64,000 bases of DNA from Mycolicibacterium porcinum (GTDB lineage Bacteria > Actinomycetota > Actinomycetes > Mycobacteriales > Mycobacteriaceae), in NCBI GenBank assembly GCA_002086835.1, contig MVIG01000004.1, positions 248,001-312,000 of the forward strand, given 5' to 3'. The position numbers and the translations under genes are program-made. The notes under the pieces are model-generated. The model was not told the DNA's origin. It worked only from the letters and a program-made list of their open reading frames with translations, and did not search any database. This document shows, one piece after another, positions 26,805 through 35,236 of this stretch; the stretch's first letter is position 1, and the number at the start of each line of letters is the position of its first letter.

Positions 26805-27815
26805 GTGACAGATACCGCCAACAAGGCATTTGATGTCCTTGCCATCGGGCGCAGCGGAGTCGACGTTTACCCCCTGCAGATCGGCGTGGGCCTCGAGGAG
26901 GTCACGTCGTTCGGCAAGTTCCTGGGCGGCAGCGCGGCGAATGTCGCGGTCGCCGCGGCGCGTCTGGGCAACCGCAGCGCCCTGATCTCAGGGGTCGGGG
27001 ACGATCCGTTCGGCCGGTACGTGCGCAATGAACTCTCGGCCCTCGGCGTCGACAACCGTTTCGTCACCACCCACGGCGAGTTCCCCACGCCGGTGACGTT
27101 CTGCGAAATCTTTCCGCCCGACGACTTCCCGCTGTACTTCTACCGCAAACCGTCTGCGCCCGACCTGCAGATCCGGCCGGACGAAATCGACACCGACGCC
27201 GTGCGCAGTGCCCGGTTGTTCTGGTCGACGGTCACCGGATTGTCCGAGGAACCCAGCCGCAGTGCGCACTTCGCCGCGTGGTCGGCTCGGGATGAACGCT
27301 TGCGCGAAGACAATCGGCACAGCTCACGCGCACCGCTCACCGTGCTCGACCTCGACTACCGGCCGATGTTCTGGGAAACCCCGGCCGCGGCCACCGAACA
27401 GGTTCAGCGAGCGTTGCAGCACGTCACCGTGGCGGTCGGCAACCGCGAGGAATGTGAGATCGCGGTTGGTGAGGCCAACCCGCACAAAGCCGCCGACGCC
27501 CTGCTCGACCTCGGTGTGGAGCTGGCCATCGTCAAACAAGGGCCGCGTGGCGTGCTGGGCAAGACCAAGCAGAGTTCGGTCACCGTGTCGCCCAACGAAG
27601 TCGACGTGGTGAACGGCCTCGGCGCCGGAGACGCCTTCGGCGGCGGCCTGATTCACGGTCTGCTACGCAACTGGCCGCTGGAGAAGACGCTGCGCTACGC
27701 CAACGCCGCCGGGGCCATCGTCGCATCCCGGCTCGAATGCTCGACGGCCATGCCGACCGCCGCGGAGGTGGCCGCCCTCGCCGAACAAACCGCCGTGGAG
27801 GCTGTCAATGTCTAA
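26805..27815 (+). CDS. iolC: 5-dehydro-2-deoxygluconokinase
   Basis: 336 residues from GTG 26805 (TDTANKAFDVLAIG), with GGGAG about 6 nt upstream; an in-frame start at 26712 lies inside the promoter region. It is a PfkB fold with DVLAIGRSGVDVYPLQ, the sugar-binding FLGGSAANVAVAAARLG, and GLGAGDAFGGGLIHGLL carrying the catalytic Asp. RSGVD-x-YP and the FGKFLGGSAANVA region are typical of IolC. It phosphorylates 5-dehydro-2-deoxygluconate at O6 in the cytosol. First gene of the iol operon, overlapping the aldolase gene by 8 bp. Confidence 0.93.
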   Translation: MTDTANKAFDVLAIGRSGVDVYPLQIGVGLEEVTSFGKFLGGSAANVAVAAARLGNRSALISGVGDDPFGRYVRNELSALGVDNRFVTTHGEFPTPVTFCEIFPPDDFPLYFYRKPSAPDLQIRPDEIDTDAVRSARLFWSTVTGLSEEPSRSAHFAAWSARDERLREDNRHSSRAPLTVLDLDYRPMFWETPAAATEQVQRALQHVTVAVGNREECEIAVGEANPHKAADALLDLGVELAIVKQGPRGVLGKTKQSSVTVSPNEVDVVNGLGAGDAFGGGLIHGLLRNWPLEKTLRYANAAGAIVASRLECSTAMPTAAEVAALAEQTAVEAVNV

Positions 27816-28692
27816 ACCCACCGTATGCACGGATTACGCCGCGATCACCGAACTCCGGGCGTCCGAGCCCGGCACGATCGCCGCGGCATGGCAGCACCGC
27901 ACCACACGTCCCACCGTGCGGGGCGACGGCAATCTCATGATCGTCGCGGCCGACCATCCGGCGCGCGGTGCGCTTGCCGTCGGATCCCGGCCCACCGCGA
28001 TGAACAGCCGCACCGACCTGCTCGACCGGCTCTGCACCGCCCTCGCCGACCCGGGTGTCGACGGGGTGCTGGCCACCGCCGACATCCTCGACGACCTACT
28101 GCTGCTCGGGGCGCTGGAGGACAAGGTGGTGTTCTCCTCGTTCAACCGGGGCGGTCTGGCCGGGTCGTCCTTCGAGCTCGATGACCGGATGACGGGTGCC
28201 ACCGCCGCATCGACGGCCGCGGCCCGAATGAACGGCGGAAAGATGTTGTGCCGCATCGACCTCGACGATCCCGGCACCGTCTCCACGCTGGCCTCGTGCG
28301 CCCAGGCGGTCGACGCGCTCGCCGCGCACGGCCTGATCGCGATGCTGGAGCCGTTCATGTCCAGCCGGGTCGACGGCAAGGTCCGCAACGATCTGTCCCC
28401 CGACGCGGTGATCAAGTCGGTACACATCAGCCAGGGCCTGGGCTCGACCTCCGCGTACACCTGGATGAAACTGCCCGTGGTCGACGAGATGGATCGGGTG
28501 ATGGAGTCGACCACCATGCCCACCCTGTTGCTGGGCGGCGATCCGACCGATCCCGACGCGGCGTTCGCATCCTGGGAGAAGGCGCTGGCCCTGCCGGCCG
28601 TGCGAGGCCTGATCGTGGGACGCACTCTGTTGTACCCACCCGACGACGACGTCCGCTCGGCGGTGGCGACCGCCGTGAAGTTGGTGAGGTGA
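27808..28692 (+). CDS. Cgl0159-family (beta/alpha)8 aldolase, candidate DKGP aldolase
   Basis: 294 residues from ATG 27808. Deoxyribose-phosphate-aldolase-like barrel with LMIVAADHPARGALAVG near the N-terminus, GGKMLCRIDLDDPGTV, GLIAMLEPFMSSRV, then VIKSVHISQGLGSTSAYTWMKLPV containing the likely Schiff-base lysine region, and PTLLLGGDP. This actinobacterial family sits beside iolC in inositol operons (named after C. glutamicum Cgl0159) and probably cleaves 6-phospho-5-dehydro-2-deoxygluconate to dihydroxyacetone phosphate and malonate semialdehyde, in place of IolJ. No other aldolase is present in the cluster. Confidence 0.82.
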   Translation: MSKPTVCTDYAAITELRASEPGTIAAAWQHRTTRPTVRGDGNLMIVAADHPARGALAVGSRPTAMNSRTDLLDRLCTALADPGVDGVLATADILDDLLLLGALEDKVVFSSFNRGGLAGSSFELDDRMTGATAASTAAARMNGGKMLCRIDLDDPGTVSTLASCAQAVDALAAHGLIAMLEPFMSSRVDGKVRNDLSPDAVIKSVHISQGLGSTSAYTWMKLPVVDEMDRVMESTTMPTLLLGGDPTDPDAAFASWEKALALPAVRGLIVGRTLLYPPDDDVRSAVATAVKLVR

Positions 28693-28694
28693 CG

Positions 28695-29573
28695 ATGCAT
28701 TCGAAGCTCTACATCCCGGCCCGCAGCGCCGAACTGCCCTTCACCGTCGACGTCACCCCGGAATCCGCCGGGTGGGCCGAATCCTCCTTGCGGGTACTGG
28801 AATTGGATGACAGCCAGTCGGCAGAACTGCACACCGGCGACACCGAGGTGATGATCCTTCCGTTGGCCGGTGGCGGCACCGTGGAGTGCGGCGGGGAAAC
28901 CTTCGCACTGTCCCCGCGATCCTCGGTCTTCGACGGCCCTGCGGACATGGTCTATCTCGGCATCGGCCAGGAATACCGGCTCTCCGGTGCGGGCCGCTTC
29001 GCGATCTGCGGTGCTCGTGCGACGCGGTCGTTTCCGAACCGGCGACGCGCCGCCGCCGATGTCCCCGTCGAGCTCCGCGGCGCGGGCAACTGCAGTCGCC
29101 AGGTGCACAACTTCGGTACCGCAACCACATTCGAGGCCGACTCGCTGATCGCCTGTGAGGTCATCACCCCGGGCGGCAACTGGTCGAGCTACCCGGCGCA
29201 CAAACACGACGAGAACACCGAGGTGGAGACCCAGCTCGAAGAGATCTACTACTTCGAGATCGACGACAGCCCAGCCGGCACACCAGGATTCGGCTATCAC
29301 CGGGTCTATGGCACTCCTGAGCGCCCCATCGAGGTGCTGGAGGAAGTCCGCACCGGGGACGTCGTGCTGGTGCCACACGGCTATCACGGTCCGTCGATCG
29401 CGGCACCGGGCCACCACATGTACTACCTCAACGTCATGGCCGGCTCCGGCCCCACCCGGGCCTGGCTGATCTGTGACGACCCGAACCACACCTGGCTGCG
29501 GGCCAGCTGGGAACACCAAGACGTGGACCCGCGGCTTCCCATCCTCAAATCCGGCATTCGTGAAGGAGCCTGA
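28695..29573 (+). CDS. iolB: 5-deoxy-glucuronate isomerase
   Basis: 292 residues from ATG 28695, 2 nt after the aldolase stop and preceded by GAGGTGA. Bicupin protein: SKLYIPARSAELPFTVDVTP at the N-terminus, then the metal-binding second cupin with SSYPAHKHDENTEVETQLEEI (His, His, Glu ligands) and VPHGYHGPSIAAPGHHMYYLNVMAG. This is the diagnostic IolB pattern. It isomerises 5-deoxy-glucuronate to 5-dehydro-2-deoxygluconate, the substrate of IolC. The frame is open upstream to 28248, but that part is inside the aldolase gene. Confidence 0.95.
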   Translation: MHSKLYIPARSAELPFTVDVTPESAGWAESSLRVLELDDSQSAELHTGDTEVMILPLAGGGTVECGGETFALSPRSSVFDGPADMVYLGIGQEYRLSGAGRFAICGARATRSFPNRRRAAADVPVELRGAGNCSRQVHNFGTATTFEADSLIACEVITPGGNWSSYPAHKHDENTEVETQLEEIYYFEIDDSPAGTPGFGYHRVYGTPERPIEVLEEVRTGDVVLVPHGYHGPSIAAPGHHMYYLNVMAGSGPTRAWLICDDPNHTWLRASWEHQDVDPRLPILKSGIREGA

Positions 29574-29576
29574 TCC

Positions 29577-31529
29577 GTGGTATCCACCGCACCCAAGTCG
29601 ACCGAGAAGCTGCTCGACACCGAGGGCACCGTGCGACTGACCGTGGCCCAGGCCACCGTTCGTTTCCTGGCCAACCAGTACGTGGAGCGCGACGGGACGC
29701 GATCCAAGTTCTTCGCCGGCTGCTTCGGCATCTTCGGTCACGGCAACGTGGCCGGGCTGGGCCAGGCGCTGCTGCAGGACGAAATCGAGGCGGCCGAGGC
29801 TTCGAAAGAGCCAGGACTCAAGTACGTACTGGGCCGCAACGAGCAAGCCATGGTGCACAGCGCGGCTGCCTACGCCCGGCAGAAGGACCGGCTGCAGACG
29901 TGGGCGGTCACCGCCAGCGTCGGCCCCGGCTCCACCAACATGCTCACCGGAGCCGCACTGGCCACCATCAATCGGCTACCGGTGCTACTGCTACCGGCCG
30001 ACACGTTCGCCACCCGCGTCAGTTCGCCGGTGTTGCAGGAACTCGAACTGCCGTCGTCCGGAGACGTGACGGTCAACGACGCGTTCAAACCGCTGTCCCG
30101 CTACTTCGACCGGGTATGGCGACCCGAGCAGCTCCCGGCGGCCCTGCTGGGAGCCATGCGAGTGCTCACCGATCCCGTCGAGACGGGCGCCGCGACGATC
30201 TCGATCCCCCAGGACGTGCAGGCCGAGGCACACGACTGGCCGGAATCGCTGTTCGCCGAACGCACCTGGCATGTAGCCCGTCCGTTGCCCGAGCGTGCGG
30301 TGATCGCGCGGGCCGCCGAGATCATCGCATCGGCCCGCAAGCCGCTGATCATTGCCGGCGGCGGGGTGCACTACTCCGGTGCCGAACACGCCCTGGCCAC
30401 ACTGGCGTCCGGTACCGGTATTCCGGTCGCCGAGAGCCAAGCCGGCAAGGGCTCGCTGCGCTACGATCACCCGCAGTCGGTCGGGGCGATCGGTTCCACC
30501 GGCACCACGGCGGCCAACGCGCTGGCTTCCGAAGCAGACGTCGTCATCGGAATCGGTACCCGATACAGCGATTTCACGTCCTCTTCGCGGACCGCGTTCA
30601 ACAATCCCGAGGTCCGGTTCGTCAACATCAACGTGGCTTCGCTGGACGCGGTGAAGCAGGGCGGGGTCAGCGTGATCGCCGATGCCCGCGAGGCCCTGGA
30701 GTCGCTGAGCACAGCGCTGGACGGCTACCGCGTCAGCGACGAATACCGTTCGCGGGTCACCGAACTGGCCGCGGAGTGGGAGGACACCGTGTCCGCCGCG
30801 TACGCCACCTCCGACGATGGCGCGGCGTTGAACCAGAACCAGGTCATCGGCCTGGTGAACACGTTGTCGGATCCCCACGACGTCGTGGTGTGCGCGGCCG
30901 GCTCGATGCCAGGCGACCTGCACAAGATGTGGCGCACCCGCGACCGTAAGGGCTACCACGTCGAGTACGGCTACTCGTGCATGGGATACGAGATCGCCGG
31001 CGGGATCGGCGTGCGGATGGCCGCGCCCGATCGCGATGTGTTCGTCATGGTGGGCGACGGCTCCTACCTGATGATGGCCACCGAGCTGGTGACCGCCGTG
31101 CAAGAGGGCATCAAGATCATCCCGGTGCTGGTGCAGAACCACGGATTCGCCTCCATCGGCGGGCTTTCCGAGTCGCTGGGCTCGCAACGATTCGGCACCG
31201 CGTACCGCTATCGCACCGCGGATGGGCGGCTCGACGGCGACACGCTGCCCGTTGACCTGGCGGCCAATGCCGCGAGCTTGGGAGCCGACGTCATCAAGGT
31301 CACCACCGCCGCGGAATTCACCGACGCGGTCAAAGCGGCCAAGGCCGCCGACCGCACCACCGTGATCCACGTCGAAACCGATCCCCTGATCTACGCACCC
31401 GACAGCCAGTCCTGGTGGGACGTCCCGGTGTCGGAGGTCTCCACGCTGGAGTCCACCCAGAGCGCCTACGAACGGTATGCGGACTGGAAGAAAGTTCAAC
31501 GCCCCCTCGTCAACCCGTCAGACCGCTAA
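29577..31529 (+). CDS. iolD: 3D-(3,5/4)-trihydroxycyclohexane-1,2-dione acylhydrolase
   Basis: 650 residues from GTG 29577. ThDP-dependent hydrolase that opens the cyclohexane ring. The N-terminal PYR domain has the catalytic Glu in GRNEQAMVHSAAAYARQ, the central domain contains PLIIAGGGVHYSG and VGAIGSTGTTAANALA, and the C-terminal PP domain has the ThDP motif MVGDGSYLMMATEL...VLVQNHGFASIGGL. Length and the EYGYSCMGYEIAGGIGVRMA stretch are typical of IolD. Only one copy exists here, so all cyclitol branches in the window must pass through it. It lies 3 nt after iolB. Confidence 0.96.
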   Translation: MVSTAPKSTEKLLDTEGTVRLTVAQATVRFLANQYVERDGTRSKFFAGCFGIFGHGNVAGLGQALLQDEIEAAEASKEPGLKYVLGRNEQAMVHSAAAYARQKDRLQTWAVTASVGPGSTNMLTGAALATINRLPVLLLPADTFATRVSSPVLQELELPSSGDVTVNDAFKPLSRYFDRVWRPEQLPAALLGAMRVLTDPVETGAATISIPQDVQAEAHDWPESLFAERTWHVARPLPERAVIARAAEIIASARKPLIIAGGGVHYSGAEHALATLASGTGIPVAESQAGKGSLRYDHPQSVGAIGSTGTTAANALASEADVVIGIGTRYSDFTSSSRTAFNNPEVRFVNINVASLDAVKQGGVSVIADAREALESLSTALDGYRVSDEYRSRVTELAAEWEDTVSAAYATSDDGAALNQNQVIGLVNTLSDPHDVVVCAAGSMPGDLHKMWRTRDRKGYHVEYGYSCMGYEIAGGIGVRMAAPDRDVFVMVGDGSYLMMATELVTAVQEGIKIIPVLVQNHGFASIGGLSESLGSQRFGTAYRYRTADGRLDGDTLPVDLAANAASLGADVIKVTTAAEFTDAVKAAKAADRTTVIHVETDPLIYAPDSQSWWDVPVSEVSTLESTQSAYERYADWKKVQRPLVNPSDR

Positions 31530-31541
31530 AGGAAGCCCCTA

Positions 31542-32447
31542 GTGAGCAAGATTCTCGTCGGTTCGGCCCCTGACTCCTGGGGTGTGTGGTTTCCCGACGA
31601 CCCAAACCAGACGCCGTATACCCGTTTCCTCGACGAGGTTGCCGAATCCGGTTACCAATGGATCGAACTGGGACCGTTCGGCTACCTGCCCACCGATCCG
31701 AAGCAGCTCTCCGACGAACTGGCCCAGCGCAACCTGAAGCTGTCGGCGGGGACCGTCTTCGAGCACCTGCACCAGGACGATTCATGGGATGCGGTGTGGA
31801 CCCAGATCGAGGATGTCGCGAGGCTGACCGCCGCGGTCGGCGGTAAGCACGTCGTCGTGATCCCCGAGATGTGGCGCGATCCGGCAACCGGCGCGGTGCT
31901 GGAAGATCGCAACCTGACCGCCGAGCAGTGGCGCAAGAAGACCCAGGGGATGAACGAGCTCGGCCAGGCGATGTTCGAAAAGTACGGCGTGCGTGCGCAA
32001 TACCACCCGCATGCCGACAGCCACGTCGACACCGAAGAGAATGTGTACCGCTTCCTCGACGGCACCGACGGCGAATTCGTCAACCTGTGCCTGGACACCG
32101 GGCACATCAGCTACTGCGGCGGCGACAACATCGCCATCATCCGCCGGGCCCCCGAACGCATCGGCTACCTGCACCTCAAGCAGGTCGACCCCGAGGTGCG
32201 GGCCAAGGTCGAGGCCGAGGACCTGCCGTTCGGCGAGGCCGTCAAGCTGGGCGCGATGATCGAACCGCCACTGGGTATTCCGGAGATGCCGCCGTTGCTC
32301 GCCGAGATCGAGAAGCTCGGCATTGACATGTTCGCGATCGTCGAACAGGACATGTACCCCTGCGAGCCCGACGCTCCCCTGCCCATCGCCAAGCGCACCC
32401 AGAAATACCTGGGTTCGTGTGGCATCCCGTCCGTCCGTTTCAGCTAG
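31542..32447 (+). CDS. iolE: Inosose dehydratase
   Basis: 301 residues from GTG 31542, with AAAGGAAG 9 nt upstream. TIM barrel with VGSAPDSWGVWFPDDPNQTP at the N-terminus, YHPHADSHVDTEENVYRFLD, LCLDTGHISYCGGDN, and YLHLKQVDPEVRAKV. These His, Asp and Glu clusters fit the Mn/Co-dependent dehydratase that turns scyllo-inosose into the cyclohexane-1,2-dione substrate of IolD. It follows iolD by 12 nt and precedes iolG by 7 nt. It is the best IolE match of the five barrels in the window. Confidence 0.92.
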   Translation: MSKILVGSAPDSWGVWFPDDPNQTPYTRFLDEVAESGYQWIELGPFGYLPTDPKQLSDELAQRNLKLSAGTVFEHLHQDDSWDAVWTQIEDVARLTAAVGGKHVVVIPEMWRDPATGAVLEDRNLTAEQWRKKTQGMNELGQAMFEKYGVRAQYHPHADSHVDTEENVYRFLDGTDGEFVNLCLDTGHISYCGGDNIAIIRRAPERIGYLHLKQVDPEVRAKVEAEDLPFGEAVKLGAMIEPPLGIPEMPPLLAEIEKLGIDMFAIVEQDMYPCEPDAPLPIAKRTQKYLGSCGIPSVRFS

Positions 32448-32454
32448 GAGCACC

Positions 32455-33504
32455 GTGCCCAATTCAAAAGCGACGGACGACCTCCGCGTCGCGGTCCTCG
32501 GCGTCGGCATCATGGGCGCCGACCACGTCGCGCGTCTGACCAGCCGGATTTCCGGCGCGCGAGTCGTCGTGGTGAACGACTATCTCACCGAGAAGGCCGA
32601 GACCATCGCCGCAGACATTCCGGGCTGCCGGGCGGTCACCGATCCGCTCGATGCCATCGCCGACCCCGAGGTCGATGCCGTCGTACTGGCCACGCCCGGG
32701 CCGACCCACGACAAGCAACTGCTGGCCTGTCTCGAGCACGGCAAGCCGGTGCTCTGCGAGAAGCCGCTGACCACCGATGTCGAGTCGTCCCTCGAGGTGG
32801 TCAAGCGTGAAGCCGAACTCGGAACGCGGCTCATCCAGGTCGGTTTCATGCGCCGGTTCGACGAGGAATACATGCAGCTGAAGGCCCTGCTCGATGCCGG
32901 CGAGTTCGGCCGCGCGCTGGTGCTGCACTGCGTGCACCGCAACCCGGCAGTGCCGCCGAGCTTCGACAGCTCCATGATCGTCAAGGATTCCCTGGTCCAC
33001 GAGGTCGACGTGACCCGGTTCCTGTTCGACGAGGAGATCGCCTCGATCCAGATTCTGAAGCCGACTGTCAATCCCGGTGCCCCCGAAGGCATTCAGGACC
33101 CACAGATCGCCGTCATGCGCACTGTTTCCGGAAAGCACGTGGACGTCGAATTGTTCGTCACCACCGGGGTGGCCTACGAGGTGCGCACCGAGCTGGTCGG
33201 TGAAAAGGGTTCGGCGTTCATCGGACTCGATGTCGGGCTGATCCGCAAAGGCGCCTCGGGAACCTGGGGTGGCACCATCACCCCCGGCTTCCGGGAGCGG
33301 TTCGGACGGGCCTATGACATCGAGTTCCAGCGCTGGGTCGACGCGGTTCAGCGCGGCAGCTCGACCGGGGACTACACGGACGGCCCCACGGCATGGGACG
33401 GCTATGCCGCGGCGGCGGTGTGCGCGGCCGGCGTCAAGGCATTGGAGACCGGCCTGCCGGTCACGGTGGACATGGTGGCGCGCGAGTCGATCCCGGGGGC
33501 GTAG
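32455..33504 (+). CDS. iolG: Inositol 2-dehydrogenase (Gfo/Idh/MocA)
   Basis: 349 residues from GTG 32455, with TAGGAG 6 nt upstream. Rossmann motif VAVLGVGIMGADHVARL, EKP motif in LCEKPLTTD, substrate-pocket VGFMRRFDEEYMQLKALL and SLVHEVDVTRFLF with the conserved Asp/His pair. NAD-dependent oxidation of myo-inositol to scyllo-inosose is the expected reaction, because it sits directly after iolE in the core operon. It is the best iolG candidate of the four Gfo/Idh genes here. Confidence 0.9.
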   Translation: MPNSKATDDLRVAVLGVGIMGADHVARLTSRISGARVVVVNDYLTEKAETIAADIPGCRAVTDPLDAIADPEVDAVVLATPGPTHDKQLLACLEHGKPVLCEKPLTTDVESSLEVVKREAELGTRLIQVGFMRRFDEEYMQLKALLDAGEFGRALVLHCVHRNPAVPPSFDSSMIVKDSLVHEVDVTRFLFDEEIASIQILKPTVNPGAPEGIQDPQIAVMRTVSGKHVDVELFVTTGVAYEVRTELVGEKGSAFIGLDVGLIRKGASGTWGGTITPGFRERFGRAYDIEFQRWVDAVQRGSSTGDYTDGPTAWDGYAAAAVCAAGVKALETGLPVTVDMVARESIPGA

Positions 33505-33506
33505 CG

Positions 33507-34382
33507 ATGAAGATCGCACTGGATCCCACGCCGTTCCACCACGACCACCAGCTGCTCGAATTCCCCCGCCTGGTGGCCGAACTCGGTTACGAGTACCTGC
33601 AGCTCACCCCGCACCGTGACTTCATCCCGTTCTTCAATCATCCGCGTGCCGACGACGCGCTGGTGGCGGCGTTTCGCAAGGCGTGTGCCGACGCCGGGGT
33701 GGGCATCGCGTCGGTGCTGCCGGTGTTGCGCTGGTCCAGCCCGGACCCGGACGCTCGGGAAGCCGCGGTGCGCAACTGGAAGCGCGTCATCCAGATCACC
33801 GTCGACCTCGGCGTCAACGTGATCAACACCGAGTTCTCCGGCCGTCCGGAGAAAGCCGAGGAGTCCGAGCGGGCGTTCTTCCGGTCGATGGAGGAACTGC
33901 TGCCGATCATCGAACGCGAAGGCATCGACGTCCGGATCGACCCACACCCAGACGATTTCGTCGAGGATGGGCTGGAGGCACTGCGCATCATCCGCGGGGT
34001 GAACTCCCCCAACATCGGGATGGTTTTCGTCGCATGCCACGCCTTCCACATGGGTGGCAACATGACCGAGATCATGCGTGCCGCCGGCGACAAACTTCGT
34101 CTGGTCCACGTCGCCGACACCATGGACCACCACCGCAGCCATGGACTGCGCTACATCACCAACCCGCCGGGCAACCCGGTGCGGGTACATCAGCACCTGA
34201 AAATCGGTGACGGCGACATCGATTGGGACGAGTTCTTCGGTGGCCTGGCCGAAATCGGCTTCTACGACCGCGGGGACACCGTCATGGTGTCCTCGGTCTT
34301 CGCCGAGGACGAAAATGCGCACGACGTGTCGCGATATCAGCTGAAGACGATGACCGAGTACGTCACGAAGTACCGCGGATGA
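33507..34382 (+). CDS. TIM-barrel sugar phosphate isomerase/epimerase (IolH-like)
   Basis: 291 residues from ATG 33507, 2 nt after iolG. KIALDPTPFHHDHQLLEFPR at the N-terminus, EYLQLTPHRDF, VNVINTEFSGRPEKAEESE, VRIDPHPDDF, NIGMVFVACHAFHMGG and LVHVADTMDHHRSHGLRYI contribute a rich set of metal-binding His, Asp and Glu residues. Length and context resemble IolH, a barrel of unsettled function in inositol operons. It may epimerise or isomerise a keto-inositol or a later intermediate. It is coupled to the next barrel gene by a 4-bp overlap. Confidence 0.8.
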   Translation: MKIALDPTPFHHDHQLLEFPRLVAELGYEYLQLTPHRDFIPFFNHPRADDALVAAFRKACADAGVGIASVLPVLRWSSPDPDAREAAVRNWKRVIQITVDLGVNVINTEFSGRPEKAEESERAFFRSMEELLPIIEREGIDVRIDPHPDDFVEDGLEALRIIRGVNSPNIGMVFVACHAFHMGGNMTEIMRAAGDKLRLVHVADTMDHHRSHGLRYITNPPGNPVRVHQHLKIGDGDIDWDEFFGGLAEIGFYDRGDTVMVSSVFAEDENAHDVSRYQLKTMTEYVTKYRG

Positions 34383-35236
34383 CCTCCCCGCGCCTCGTGG
34401 CGACCGCGTGGACGAGCGCGGGCAACGTCTCCCCCATGGACGTCCCCGCCACCAGTCCTGTTCCCATCACCGAACGCGTTGCCGCCGTGGCCGATGCCGG
34501 GTTCGTCGGTTTGGGTCTGATCGCTGACGACCTTGCGGTCATCCGGGAGTCCATCGGGTTCACCGCGTTACGTGACCTGATCGCCCACGCGGGTCTTGCC
34601 CACACCGAGATCGAACTGATCGAACGCTGGTGGATTCCGCGCGGGCAGCCCGGGAACTCCTACGCTGTGCGCGATCTGCTGTTCGAGGCGGCCGACGTGC
34701 TGCAGCCGGCATTCATCAAGATCGGCTCGGAACCGGGCCCACCAACGACGCACCCCGAGGCACTGGTGGAGCCACTCCGGGAGCTGGCCGAGCAAGCGGC
34801 CGCGCACGGGACCCGCATCGCGATCGAGACCATGCCGTTCTCGATCATCGACACGATGCCGTTCGGCGCTGAACTCATCCGGGCCGCAGGGCATCCCGCG
34901 GTCGGACTGCTCATCGACGCCTGGCACGTCTTCCGGGCCGGCACCTCGCTCGCGGAGATCGCCGCCGCGGTCAGACCGGAGATGATCTTCGGAGTCGAAC
35001 TCGACGACGCCGCCGGGCATGTTGTCGGGACACTCTTCGAAGACACCGTGAACAATCGGCTGCTGTGCGGTGCGGGTGAATTCGACCTGACCGGACTGAT
35101 CGCGGAGCTCCGAGTGCTCGGCTTCGACGGCCCGTGGGGCGTGGAGATCCTGTCCAATTCGTTCCACACGCTCCCCGTGCGGGACGGGCTCAAGCTCGCG
35201 GCGGAGTCAGCTTTTTCGGTGCTGGGTCCCGGTTAG
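34379..35236 (+). CDS. TIM-barrel isomerase/dehydratase-like protein
   Basis: 285 residues from ATG 34379, overlapping the previous stop. The barrel is recognisable from RLVATAWTSAGNVSPMDVPA, GFVGLGLIADDL, AFIKIGSEPG, IAIETMPFSIIDTM, VGLLIDAWHVFRAG and FGVELDDAAGHVVG. The ETMPF and DAWH segments correspond to the metal-ligand strands of IolE and hydroxypyruvate-isomerase-like proteins. It is the last gene of the iol operon, so it probably handles a less common inositol isomer or derivative. Its stop codon overlaps that of the convergent LysR gene. Confidence 0.78.
   Translation: MTSPRLVATAWTSAGNVSPMDVPATSPVPITERVAAVADAGFVGLGLIADDLAVIRESIGFTALRDLIAHAGLAHTEIELIERWWIPRGQPGNSYAVRDLLFEAADVLQPAFIKIGSEPGPPTTHPEALVEPLRELAEQAAAHGTRIAIETMPFSIIDTMPFGAELIRAAGHPAVGLLIDAWHVFRAGTSLAEIAAAVRPEMIFGVELDDAAGHVVGTLFEDTVNNRLLCGAGEFDLTGLIAELRVLGFDGPWGVEILSNSFHTLPVRDGLKLAAESAFSVLGPG

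Noticed and set aside
27834..29858. 674-codon open frame antisense to the iol genes
   Set aside because: A shadow of high-GC coding on the other strand; the sense genes iolC-iolB-iolD have clear family motifs.
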